From positions 186,001 through 250,000 of the forward strand of contig NZ_KE384377.1 of assembly GCF_000425445.1 (NCBI RefSeq): 64,000 bases of DNA, read 5' to 3'. Under the pieces are notes generated by a model. It made no database searches, was not told the DNA's origin, and saw only the letters and a list, made by a program, of their open reading frames with translations. The stretch is from Flavobacterium denitrificans DSM 15936. GTDB lineage: Bacteria; Bacteroidota; Bacteroidia; Flavobacteriales; Flavobacteriaceae. Positions 17,790 through 25,630 of the stretch are shown here, piece by piece (the stretch's first letter is position 1; the number at the start of each line of letters is the position of its first letter). The position numbers and the translations under genes were made by a program.

Positions 17790-20700
17790 TTAAAGAGTTA
17801 AATTAAGTCCTAATACCACTTTTCTTGTTGAAGGATAAACCTGTGTTGCCACACCAGTAATTGCACCATTGATTGGCGGAATTTCAGGATCAACACCAGA
17901 ATAATGTGTGATAGTGAATAAATTTTCACCCGCGATATACAATCTTAAATTAGAGATGTATAACTTTTCGATTGGCAAATTGTAGCCTAAAGTGATGCTT
18001 CTCATTTTCAAATAAGTTCCAGTTTCTAAGAAACGAGAAGATGCTTTGTTTGAGTTGCTTGGATTGTTGTAAATTGCCTGCGGATGTGTTGCGATATCTC
18101 CTGGTTTTTCCCAACGACTCCATCCACTGTTTAAATTCATTTGGTTACGGTCTGTGTAAGCACCATCTGAATCAAATTCGGCTCTAGCATAGTTGTAGAT
18201 TTCCCCACCAACAGAATAACTAAAAATAGCAGAAAAATCAAAGTTTTTGTAATTTACATTGGTAGAAAATCCTCCGAAAAAGTCGGGAGTATAAGCACCA
18301 ATTATTTTTTGATTTTTATTAGCATCGGCATAATTATAAGTCTTAACACGAGCACCGCTTGCATCAGTTGTCATCCATTGTGGTTTTCCATTCTCAGGAT
18401 CAACACCAGCCCATTCTGTTAGGTACCAACTGTCAACATCTTGTCCCGGAGTTAGCATTTTATTTGCAGAACCAGCAATACCGCTTCCGTCTCCCACAAT
18501 AATTTGTGTTTTGCCTCCGTAAAGGCTTGTAACTTTGTTTTTGTTGGTACCGATATTAGCATCAACAGACCATTTTAAATCTTCATTTTTAATGATATCT
18601 ACGTTGATAGATGCTTCAAAACCTTTATTGTTTACTGCTCCAACGTTTCTCCAAATACTTGTCACACCAATAACTCCTGGAAGTGGTACTCTGTATAATA
18701 AATCCGACGTGTTTTTGTTGTAATAATCTAAAGTAATGTTTACGCGATTAAATAACCCGATATCCAAGCCAATATCGCCTGTATATGTTTTTTCCCAACT
18801 TAAATCTGGATTAGGCAATTGCGAAATTAAGGCACCTGGGTTTTCGTTGTAACTTTGTGAAAATGAATACAAAGGAAGGTGAGGGTACAAGCTGTTTGGT
18901 CTGTTTCCAACCGAACCATAACTAGCTTTCAATTTTAAATTGTGAATAAAATCAGCGTGGAAAAAGCTTTCTTTATGAATGTTCCAACCACCACTTACAG
19001 AAAAGAAATTTCCGTATTGTGCATTTTTTCCAAAGTTTGAAGCACCATCACGACGGAAAGAAACTTGCCCTAAATAACGATCATCATAAGAATAATTCAC
19101 ATTAGTCAATAGCGATTGTACGGCCCATTGTGATCTTCCACCAGCAACTTTTTCAGGAACAGCCGCTGCATCAGCCACGATAATTCCAGGAGGGATTCCA
19201 GTTGCGACGCTATTGCTGTATTTTGAATTGAATTCGTTCCATTCATAACCTGCAACTGCATTAAAGCTATGTTTGTCAAAAGACTTGTTGAATCTCAAAA
19301 GCTGATTGCTGTAAACTCTATTATACATACTGTAATAGTCCTCAATTCTTCCTTTTACAGCTTCTCCAGAAGATGATCTAGGATCTGAATAATACATAGA
19401 GTTGTAGTTTCCGTAGATGTAATTGTTTACAGAAGCAAAAGTAAGCCAGCTTGTGAATCTAATGTCAAAATCAAGATTGGCACGAGCGGTATAGCTTTCA
19501 GATTCTCCATAATTCCATTGTAAATCGTACAAGTAATTTGACCCTGTAGTGTTCACCCAAGTAGGGTTTGGAGCATTCCCTACCAAAGTTCCATCTTCTA
19601 AATATGGACTGTCCCAAGGCATATTTCCGTACAATGCGCCTACAGAATGTTGTTGGTCAAAAGTAGTTTCTTTCGTCAAGTTTATTTGAGGACGCAATGT
19701 AAACCAAGTGTTTGGCTTATACTCAAACTTCATTAAGCCATTGTATTTTTTGTATTCGTAGCCTTTTATCGCTCCAGTTTCATCGTAATACCCTACCGAT
19801 ACATAGCTTTTGAAATTTTCGCCACCACCGTTGATCGATAAATTATAATCTTTTGCAAGACCGGTTTGAGTGCCATTATCCCACCAGTTATAGTTTTTGT
19901 TTCTTAAGTCAGGATTCCACCACCAAACATTTTTGAAATCTTCTTTATTAGCAAACGAATCATATAAATCATATAATTCGGCACCATTCATAATATCAAA
20001 ATTTCCGTTGTTAATGGTGGTTAATGCTGTTCTTGAAGAAAAATTAATAGCAGCTTTTCCTTTTTTACCGCTTTTTGTAGTTACTACAATTACACCATTT
20101 GCACCTTGTGAACCATAAACAGCAGTTGAAGCAGCGTCCTTAAGAACAGTTAGCGTTTCAATATCTGCAGGATTCATGTTTGCAGAACTATTTCCAACAA
20201 TAACTCCGTCGATTACCCACAATGGATCTGTGCTTCCGTTGACAGTTGTTCTACCTCGGATAATAATTTTTCCAACAGAGCCCGGTTGCCCACCACCAGT
20301 GTTCACAAAAACACCCGTAGCTTTTCCTGCAAGCATATTTTCAACAGCTGGTGTTGTAACATCTACAATTTTTTTATTATCAAGTGTTTGTAGTGAACCT
20401 GTAAGGCTCTCTTTTTTTACTTTACTATATCCTACAACAACAACTTCATCCATTTGTTGTCCGGCTTCCTTCATTGTGATTTTTAAAGAACTGTTTCCTG
20501 CTGGAACTTCTTGTTCTTGCATTCCTAGAAACGAAAACACCAATATTGTTGAAGCGTTTGGCACTTCGATAGCGAAATTTCCATCGATATCGGTTTGAAC
20601 ACCAGTTTTGCTTCCTTTTATGACAACGTTTACGCCAGGAACTGGAACTCCTTTTTCGTCTACAACTGTACCTTTTGCTATTTTTTGAAAAACGCCTACT

Positions 20701-20852
20701 CTGTTTTCCTTTACTGGTGTTCCGGCAAAAGGAGCTGCATATGTTTCTTGAAGACTTAAAGACAACAATGAAAACAATGCGGTTTTTAAGCTTTTGTCAA
20801 GTATAGTATGCAGTTTCATGTTTCGAAACTCTTTTTCGAATACTTTTTTCAT
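17790..20852 (-). CDS. SusC/RagA family TonB-linked outer-membrane transporter
   Basis: TonB-dependent outer-membrane channel for oligosaccharides. In order: a signal segment; a carboxypeptidase-like domain at about 58-115 (GTVVDEKGVPVPGVNVVIKG); the box DEVVVVGYSKVKKESLTGS near 134; the plug with VLKDAASTAVYGSQGANGVI; and a 22-strand barrel. Length is 1020 residues. A second ATG at codon 12 (MKLHTILDKSLKT) would give a cleaner signal peptide and may be the true start; the longer form is kept because it also follows an A-rich leader. About 150 bases upstream is a promoter with paired palindromic operators shared with the sugar-kinase gene. Confidence 0.95.
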   Translation of the reverse strand: MKKVFEKEFRNMKLHTILDKSLKTALFSLLSLSLQETYAAPFAGTPVKENRVGVFQKIAKGTVVDEKGVPVPGVNVVIKGSKTGVQTDIDGNFAIEVPNASTILVFSFLGMQEQEVPAGNSSLKITMKEAGQQMDEVVVVGYSKVKKESLTGSLQTLDNKKIVDVTTPAVENMLAGKATGVFVNTGGGQPGSVGKIIIRGRTTVNGSTDPLWVIDGVIVGNSSANMNPADIETLTVLKDAASTAVYGSQGANGVIVVTTKSGKKGKAAINFSSRTALTTINNGNFDIMNGAELYDLYDSFANKEDFKNVWWWNPDLRNKNYNWWDNGTQTGLAKDYNLSINGGGENFKSYVSVGYYDETGAIKGYEYKKYNGLMKFEYKPNTWFTLRPQINLTKETTFDQQHSVGALYGNMPWDSPYLEDGTLVGNAPNPTWVNTTGSNYLYDLQWNYGESESYTARANLDFDIRFTSWLTFASVNNYIYGNYNSMYYSDPRSSSGEAVKGRIEDYYSMYNRVYSNQLLRFNKSFDKHSFNAVAGYEWNEFNSKYSNSVATGIPPGIIVADAAAVPEKVAGGRSQWAVQSLLTNVNYSYDDRYLGQVSFRRDGASNFGKNAQYGNFFSVSGGWNIHKESFFHADFIHNLKLKASYGSVGNRPNSLYPHLPLYSFSQSYNENPGALISQLPNPDLSWEKTYTGDIGLDIGLFNRVNITLDYYNKNTSDLLYRVPLPGVIGVTSIWRNVGAVNNKGFEASINVDIIKNEDLKWSVDANIGTNKNKVTSLYGGKTQIIVGDGSGIAGSANKMLTPGQDVDSWYLTEWAGVDPENGKPQWMTTDASGARVKTYNYADANKNQKIIGAYTPDFFGGFSTNVNYKNFDFSAIFSYSVGGEIYNYARAEFDSDGAYTDRNQMNLNSGWSRWEKPGDIATHPQAIYNNPSNSNKASSRFLETGTYLKMRSITLGYNLPIEKLYISNLRLYIAGENLFTITHYSGVDPEIPPINGAITGVATQVYPSTRKVVLGLNLTL

Positions 20853-21010
20853 ACTCTGGTTTGGTTTTGGTTAATAATATGTTTTTTGCTAGTTGTTCTT
20901 TTTTTTTTATTGAAATCGGTTTGTTTTTTCCTATTTGGTGTGATGTCTTTTTTAAGCAAAAAATTGATTAAAAAATGGAAAAAAATGGTGTTGAAATTTC
21001 AATTGTGGGA

Positions 21011-21041
21011 CGAAACTATAGATTATATTTTTATAAAACAA
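21011..21041 (-). promoter_or_regulatory. susC promoter (TTG-N20-TAGTTTCG)
   Basis: On the minus strand, TTG at 21041-21039 and TAGTTTCG at 21018-21011 are 20 bases apart, close to the consensus TAnnTTTG. Both elements and the spacing are repeated exactly in the promoter before the GHMP kinase. The predicted transcript has a leader of about 150 bases before susC. Confidence 0.65.
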
Positions 21042-21057
21042 GAAAAAACACAAAAAA

Positions 21058-21071
21058 TGTGTTCGAACACA
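21058..21071. promoter_or_regulatory. Palindromic operator O1 of susC
   Basis: TGTGTTCGAACACA is a perfect 14-base palindrome with a central CG, the design of LacI-family operators. Its centre is about 60 bases upstream of the predicted susC transcription start, outside the RNA polymerase core elements. Confidence 0.7.
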
Positions 21072-21080
21072 CTAATTTTA

Positions 21081-21094
21081 TGTTCTCGAGCACA
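21081..21094. promoter_or_regulatory. Palindromic operator O2 of susC
   Basis: TGTTCTCGAGCACA matches its own reverse complement at 12 of 14 positions. Its centre is 23 bases from O1, about two helical turns, so two dimers could bind on the same face of the DNA. The same sequence, inverted, is found at 23302-23315. Confidence 0.68.
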
Positions 21095-21383
21095 TAAAAT
21101 TATGCAAATCGTTTTTTTTAATCTAAAATGATATGATATTTTTATTTTTTTTTAGAAATTAGCAGGCATTTAAAAAGAAGCATTTTTTGAATAATAAATG
21201 GAGTTTATTGAAAAACTTGTGAATTTCGCAAATACTTGATGAAAATAGCAGAAATTAAGCAGTATTTTCTTGTAGTTTTTTAGCGTAAAGATTTCGGTTT
21301 TATTCAATAAAAATGAGTTTTTTTATTCAAGTTTAAGCTTTGGAAAACTAAGTAAAAAAGGCTTTTGAAAAAGAAATTAACTT

Positions 21384-21405
21384 GAGGTCATTTTGACCTC
21401 TTTTT
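21384..21405 (+). terminator. Terminator-like hairpin in the leader of the CBM9-like gene (possible attenuator)
   Basis: GAGGTCA pairs with TGACCTC across a 3-base loop and is followed by T5. It ends 33 bases before the start codon. No rightward gene lies upstream within this spacer, so it can only affect the leader of the gene that follows, which suggests attenuation. Confidence 0.5.
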
Positions 21406-21437
21406 GAAAAACCAACTAATAACAAAACACTAAACCA

Positions 21438-22079
21438 ATGATGAAAGAATATCAAGTAGTTTTAATTGATAAAAATTTGAAAAAAGAGGGCCTGATTTTG
21501 GATTCTTCTGTATGGGAGCAGGCAAATTGCCTTGCTGATTTTTCGTCGCCTTGGAAAAATGAATCGATTTCTAAAATCGAGTTTCGGGCGGTTTGGGATT
21601 TTGAGAATCTGTATTTTAAATTCAAGGTTTTTGACTCTGATATCTATATTGATGAAAAAGATGATAGTGTTGAAAGTATAGGGAATTCTGACCGTGTGGA
21701 GCTTTTTTTTCGTCAAAATAATTCTTTGAATCCATATTATTGCCTTGAGATAGATACTTCTGTAAGGTTGATGGATTTTGAAGCACGTCCAGGGAAAGTG
21801 TTTGATTTTGATTGGAAATGGCCTAAAGAAGATATAAGCTTAAGGGAGTCGAAAGATGAAACTTCTTTCACCGTTGAAGGAAGAATCAGTGTGAAATCGC
21901 TGAATCAGTTGAAATTGATTCATGACAATACAATTGAAACTGGTGTTTATAGGGCTAAATTTTCAAAAGGCAAAAATCAAAATTATGAACCAACTTGGAT
22001 TTCATGGGTTGATCCAAATACGGAAGAGCCGAATTTTCATATCGCTTCGTCTTTTGGAAGGTTTGTATTGTTGAAATAA
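21438..22079 (+). CDS. CBM9-like carbohydrate-binding family protein
   Basis: Protein of 213 residues resembling the CBM9-like/DOMON-type sugar-binding fold: W..A near residue 27, then SKIEFRAVWDFENLYFKFKVFDSDIY and SVESIGNSDRVELFFR, with TWISWVDPNTEEPNFHIASSFGRFVL at the end. It has no signal peptide, so it is predicted to be cytoplasmic, which is unusual for a glycan-binding module. Two consecutive ATGs occur; the first is used. It sits between divergent susC and the LacI gene. A cytoplasmic sugar-binding or enzyme-accessory role is possible but unproven. Confidence 0.8.
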   Translation: MMKEYQVVLIDKNLKKEGLILDSSVWEQANCLADFSSPWKNESISKIEFRAVWDFENLYFKFKVFDSDIYIDEKDDSVESIGNSDRVELFFRQNNSLNPYYCLEIDTSVRLMDFEARPGKVFDFDWKWPKEDISLRESKDETSFTVEGRISVKSLNQLKLIHDNTIETGVYRAKFSKGKNQNYEPTWISWVDPNTEEPNFHIASSFGRFVLLK

Positions 22080-22199
22080 TTCAAGTTAGTAGGATTTTCT
22101 ATCTCTCGAAGATTTAGCTTGAATGGATTTTGATTAGCGAATCTGCGAGAGATGCAAAGGTTTAGCCTCTTTTCGACTTTGTTTCTTTGGGGCTTAAGA

Positions 22200-23240
22200 T
22201 CAAGAAACGTAAAAAGAAGCGTTTTCAACATTTATAATGTCAATTGGCAGTAAAATAGTCTCTGGGATATCTTTTCGGAATAAAAAATGCTCCACCAAAG
22301 TGCTGACTCCCAAATAAGCCTGTCTTTTTTGATTTTGATGAATTAAAAAATGCACTAATCCTTGGTTTAAGAAATTGACGTTTTTTTCAATCAAGTCATA
22401 ACCAATAAGCGTGATTTTTTTGCTTTTAGCAGAGGATAATAATGAAGCAATTTGATACGCTTTTGAGGTTGTGATAAAAATCCCTGTTAAATCTGGGTTT
22501 TCCTCTAAGAACGAAGCAAATTTTGTTTCAATGTTTGAGTTTTTCAGTTTCAGTGTAGTGATAGAAAAGTCATTAAGCTCTTTTTCTTCAAAATAATTTC
22601 TGAATCCTTTTTCTTTTTCCTGCATGTGAACTGCATTTTTAAGGCTTTCATCAATATGTATGATGGCAATTTGACCTTCGCTTAAAATTAAATTCATTAA
22701 GCTTGCTGCGACACGTCCGCTTTTGTGAAGGTTCTGTCCAACAAAACTTTTAATAGAAGAAGATTCGACTTCGTTGTTGAATGTGTTCACTATGACGCCT
22801 AGTTCGTCATATTGTTTTATGATTTCAACAGTTTCTTTGTGAAATAATGGTGTCAGCAAAACCGCATCAGGCGATTGCGCAATAATGGTTTCATTTACTT
22901 TTAAAAAGGATTTAGTGCTTTCAGGATTAAAATAGTGTGTTTCGATAATTACGTTATAGGCTTTGAACTCTACTATCGCATCTTGTATTCCATTAACGCA
23001 AGGAAGCCAGTACGGATCAAATGCTGGATCTGGAAGCAAAACACAAATACGATATACTTTCGTGCTTTTTAAATTTCGTGCTATCAAATTTGGCTCGTAG
23101 TCAATAACGTTCAAAACTTCATTGATTTTCTCAAGCGCAGCAGGAGAGACCTTCCCTCTATTATGTAAAACACGGTCAACAGTTCCTTTAGAAACTCCAG
23201 CCATCTGTGCTATATCCTTAATTGTGTACTTTTTATCCAT
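22200..23240 (-). CDS. LacI family transcriptional regulator
   Basis: DNA-binding regulator of 346 residues. The LacI helix-turn-helix is at residues 5-25 (TIKDIAQMAGVSKGTVDRVLHNRGKVS), with the hinge segment YEPNLIARNLKS near 50-61. The rest is a periplasmic-binding-protein-like sugar sensor (ICVLLPDPAFDPYWLPCVNGIQDAI, GIFITTSKAYQIASLL, ITLIGYDLIEKNVNFLNQGLVHFLIHQNQKRQ). It converges on the CBM9-like gene, and its start lies about 60 bases from a pair of TCGA-centred palindromes found also before susC. It is therefore the likely controller of both arms of the locus, with a sugar or sugar phosphate as effector. Confidence 0.93.
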   Translation of the reverse strand: MDKKYTIKDIAQMAGVSKGTVDRVLHNRGKVSPAALEKINEVLNVIDYEPNLIARNLKSTKVYRICVLLPDPAFDPYWLPCVNGIQDAIVEFKAYNVIIETHYFNPESTKSFLKVNETIIAQSPDAVLLTPLFHKETVEIIKQYDELGVIVNTFNNEVESSSIKSFVGQNLHKSGRVAASLMNLILSEGQIAIIHIDESLKNAVHMQEKEKGFRNYFEEKELNDFSITTLKLKNSNIETKFASFLEENPDLTGIFITTSKAYQIASLLSSAKSKKITLIGYDLIEKNVNFLNQGLVHFLIHQNQKRQAYLGVSTLVEHFLFRKDIPETILLPIDIINVENASFYVS

Positions 23241-23245
23241 ATAAG

Positions 23246-23253
23246 CAAATATA
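23246..23253 (-). promoter_or_regulatory. -7 box of the LacI gene (TATATTTG)
   Basis: On the minus strand TATATTTG matches TAnnTTTG and ends five bases before the ATG, so the message would be leaderless or nearly so. No TTG lies at the normal -33 distance, which lowers confidence. Confidence 0.4.
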
Positions 23254-23301
23254 GAAACTTTGATTTAATTATTTGAAAAAAAAATACTTCATATAATATA
23301 T

Positions 23302-23315
23302 TGTGCTCGAGAACA
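23302..23315. promoter_or_regulatory. Palindromic operator O2' between the LacI and GHMP-kinase genes
   Basis: TGTGCTCGAGAACA is the exact reverse complement of the susC operator O2. Its centre is about 84 bases upstream of the kinase promoter's predicted start and about 68 upstream of that of the LacI gene, so it could serve both. Confidence 0.68.
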
Positions 23316-23325
23316 TAAATTTTAG

Positions 23326-23339
23326 TGTGCTCGAGCACA
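23326..23339. promoter_or_regulatory. Palindromic operator O1' between the LacI and GHMP-kinase genes
   Basis: TGTGCTCGAGCACA is a perfect 14-base palindrome, 24 bases centre-to-centre from O2'. It differs from susC operator O1 only in two symmetrical bases (CTCGAG for TTCGAA) and takes the same place, about -60, relative to the promoter it precedes. Confidence 0.7.
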
Positions 23340-23355
23340 TTTTTTGTTTTTTTTC

Positions 23356-23386
23356 TTGTTTTATCAAAATATAATATATAGTTTCG
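23356..23386 (+). promoter_or_regulatory. GHMP-kinase promoter (TTG-N20-TAGTTTCG)
   Basis: TTG at 23356-23358 and TAGTTTCG at 23379-23386 repeat the susC promoter base for base in both boxes and in spacing. The AT-rich sequence between the boxes is also similar. The predicted leader before the kinase ATG is about 83 bases. Confidence 0.65.
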
Positions 23387-23475
23387 TAAAATCAAAAACG
23401 AAAATATAAAATAAATTTATAACCGATAATATTATAAATCACTGATTTTTAATATTTTAATGTAAAAATTTTTAC

Positions 23476-24567
23476 ATGAAAGAAATTACTTCATTAGCCC
23501 CGGGCCGTACTTGTCTCTTTGGAGATCATCAGGACTATTTAGGATTGCCTGTTATAGCTTGTGCAATAGACCGAAATATAAGGTTGACGGCAGAACAAAA
23601 TAAATCAGATACATTTATCATTAATATGATTGATATTAATGAAGTGCGTGTCATTGATATCAATGCAACTTTTGAAAAACTGGAACCGCGAGATTACTTC
23701 GCTTCTTCATTGCGTGTTTTGCGCAGACATGGTTGTGTGCCTTCATGTGGTTATACGATTACAATTACAGGTGATATTCCAATTAATTCGGGGACATCAA
23801 GTTCGTCAGCTTTATTGATGGCGTGGATTCGTTTTTTGATTGAAGCTTTTGGTGTAGATGAAGAGCCAACTCCAGAGTTTATTTCCAAAATGGGTTATGC
23901 GTCGGAGGTTTTAGAGCATGGAGAACCTGGCGGCATGATGGACCATTTTAGTATTGGTATAGGGAATATTGTTTATATCAATACAAAAGCTCCTTTTTCT
24001 TATCGTACTATTGGGACAGAGTTAAAAGGTTTGATTACAGGTGTTTCGGGCGTTCCAAAAGAGACGATAGGATTGATTGGGGAACTGAAAGGGAATGCTT
24101 TGATGTCAATTGATATTGTAAAACAAAATTATCCCGATTTTGATTTGCAGGCTTCTGAAATTGAAGATGTTGATCGATATAAAAACTGCCTTCCGGATCG
24201 CTTAATTCCGTTTTTTGAAGCGGCTCTGAAAAATTACCATTATACGAAAGAAGCGTTAAAGGAATTTGAAAAGCCAGTTTTGGATCTTGCAAAAATTGGC
24301 TTTTGGATGAATCAGCACCATGAGGTTTTACGTGATTTATTGAAAATTACCGTGCCGCGAATTGATGATATGATAAATGCGGCCTTGTGTGCAGGTGCTT
24401 ATGGGGCAAAAATTGTTGGCTCAGGCGGTGGCGGTAGCATTGTTGTAATTGCAGATCCGAAAAATGAAACTCAAGTTATTGAGGCGATTTTGCAAGCCGG
24501 CGCGCAAGAGGCTTATGGCGTATCTGTTGATCCGGGTGCGAGAATTATTGAAAACATTGAAATCTAG
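23476..24567 (+). CDS. GHMP family sugar kinase (galactokinase/N-acetylhexosamine-1-kinase-like)
   Basis: Cytoplasmic kinase of 363 residues predicted to phosphorylate a sugar at C1. Motif 1 is APGRTCLFGDHQDYLG, a galactokinase-type signature. The phosphate-binding motif 2 is PINSGTSSSSALLMA near 102-116. Motif 3 is KIVGSGGGGSIVVIA near the C-terminus. The gene begins the rightward arm and shares operators with susC. Ten bases downstream starts a nucleotidyltransferase, so the product is probably a sugar 1-phosphate made for activation to an NDP-sugar. With GH35 and GH109 in the locus, galactose or GalNAc is the favoured substrate, by inference. Confidence 0.88.
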   Translation: MKEITSLAPGRTCLFGDHQDYLGLPVIACAIDRNIRLTAEQNKSDTFIINMIDINEVRVIDINATFEKLEPRDYFASSLRVLRRHGCVPSCGYTITITGDIPINSGTSSSSALLMAWIRFLIEAFGVDEEPTPEFISKMGYASEVLEHGEPGGMMDHFSIGIGNIVYINTKAPFSYRTIGTELKGLITGVSGVPKETIGLIGELKGNALMSIDIVKQNYPDFDLQASEIEDVDRYKNCLPDRLIPFFEAALKNYHYTKEALKEFEKPVLDLAKIGFWMNQHHEVLRDLLKITVPRIDDMINAALCAGAYGAKIVGSGGGGSIVVIADPKNETQVIEAILQAGAQEAYGVSVDPGARIIENIEI

Positions 24568-24576
24568 AAATAAAAT

Positions 24577-25452
24577 ATGCACAACAATTTAGTTATTCTT
24601 GCGGGCGGCGCTTCGTCGCGCATGAAAAAAGAAGCAGTAACAAATAATTTATCGGCGGAAGAAATTGCTCAGGCAAATGAAAGAAGTAAAGGCTTAATTG
24701 GCGTTGGTTCAAGTGGAAGGCCATTACTGGATTATCTTTTGTTAAATGCAAAAAAAGCAGGCTATAAAAACATTTATATTATTATTGGAGAACAGGGTGA
24801 ATTGTTTAACGAATTTTATGGAAATCATGATACCGATAATGATTTCCACGGTTTGAATATTTCGTTTGCCGTACAGTATATTCCTGAAGGTAGAATAAAA
24901 CCTTTTGGGACTGCAGATGCATTGTTTCAAGCAGTTGAGCAGTTTCCGGAATTGAATAAAATGGAGTATTCAGTTTGCAACAGTGATAATTTGTATTCTG
25001 CTGAAGCATTATTGGCATTGAGAAAAACTGAAAGCCCGAATGCCTTTATTAGTTATGATCGCGATGCTTTGGAGTTTCCTTCAGAAAGGATTTCGCGTTT
25101 TGCCATTGCAAAATTGGATAAAAACAATCAGCTTTTGGATATTTTAGAAAAGCCGACTGCAAATGATTTGCAAAATTATAAAGATGTAGAGGGGAAAATC
25201 AGGGTAAGCATGAATGCTTTTAAGTTTAATGGGCATACTTTGTATCCACATCTTAAAAATTGTCCAGTGAATTTGGAAAGAGATGAAAAGGAGCTTCCGA
25301 CTGTTCTTTTGAATACTGTAAAAGCAAATCCGAATACGACAATTGGGATACCATTTTCAGAGCATGTGCCTGATTTGACGGCAAAAGAAGATATTTCAGA
25401 TGTAAAAGAATATCTTAAAAAACACTATCCCGTACTTGATTGGGAGTCTTAA
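24577..25452 (+). CDS. Sugar-1-phosphate nucleotidyltransferase
   Basis: Cytoplasmic enzyme of 291 residues that would join a sugar 1-phosphate to an NTP. The nucleotide-binding start is LVILAGGASSRMK, with the long insert before GRPLLDYLLLNAKKAG, then IIIGEQGELF, the substrate segment GTADALFQAVEQ, and CNSDNLYS taking the place of the usual metal-binding GD. The C-terminus IGIPFSEHVPDLTAKEDISDVKEYL is family-like. It directly follows the GHMP kinase, forming a two-step sugar activation pair. The NTP and sugar used cannot be read from sequence. Confidence 0.88.
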   Translation: MHNNLVILAGGASSRMKKEAVTNNLSAEEIAQANERSKGLIGVGSSGRPLLDYLLLNAKKAGYKNIYIIIGEQGELFNEFYGNHDTDNDFHGLNISFAVQYIPEGRIKPFGTADALFQAVEQFPELNKMEYSVCNSDNLYSAEALLALRKTESPNAFISYDRDALEFPSERISRFAIAKLDKNNQLLDILEKPTANDLQNYKDVEGKIRVSMNAFKFNGHTLYPHLKNCPVNLERDEKELPTVLLNTVKANPNTTIGIPFSEHVPDLTAKEDISDVKEYLKKHYPVLDWES

Positions 25453-25511
25453 AAATCAGTAACAAAAATTTCATAACTAATTTAGGATTGCTATCATTTA
25501 TTCAATTATTT

Positions 25512-25541
25512 TTGCTGTTGCAAAAAAAATGCATACATTTG
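25512..25541 (+). promoter_or_regulatory. Promoter of the MFS permease gene (TTG-N19-TACATTTG)
   Basis: TTG at 25512-25514 and a perfect TAnnTTTG box at 25534-25541 are spaced 19 bases apart, predicting a leader of about 85 bases. No TCGA palindrome is present here, so this unit may not answer to the same operators. Confidence 0.6.
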
Positions 25542-25630
25542 CGTAAAATATGCAAATAAATGATTTAGTGTTGGTTCTAAATTAGATTGAAAAAAAAGAA
25601 AAATCTATTAACAATCAACCCAAAAGTATT

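Larger units (their letters stand above)
20853..21437. other. Divergent regulatory region between susC and the CBM9-like gene
   Basis: A 585-base AT-rich spacer. It holds the leftward susC promoter and two palindromic operators (21011-21095), nearly the same as a second inverted copy at 23302-23386, and a terminator-like hairpin at 21384-21405 before the rightward gene. No ORF of interest was seen. No clear TAnnTTTG box for the rightward gene was found. Confidence 0.7.

Noticed and set aside
20176..20598. Rightward ORF of 140 codons
   Set aside because: Antisense shadow of the SusC N-terminal domain and plug, which carry clear signatures on the other strand.
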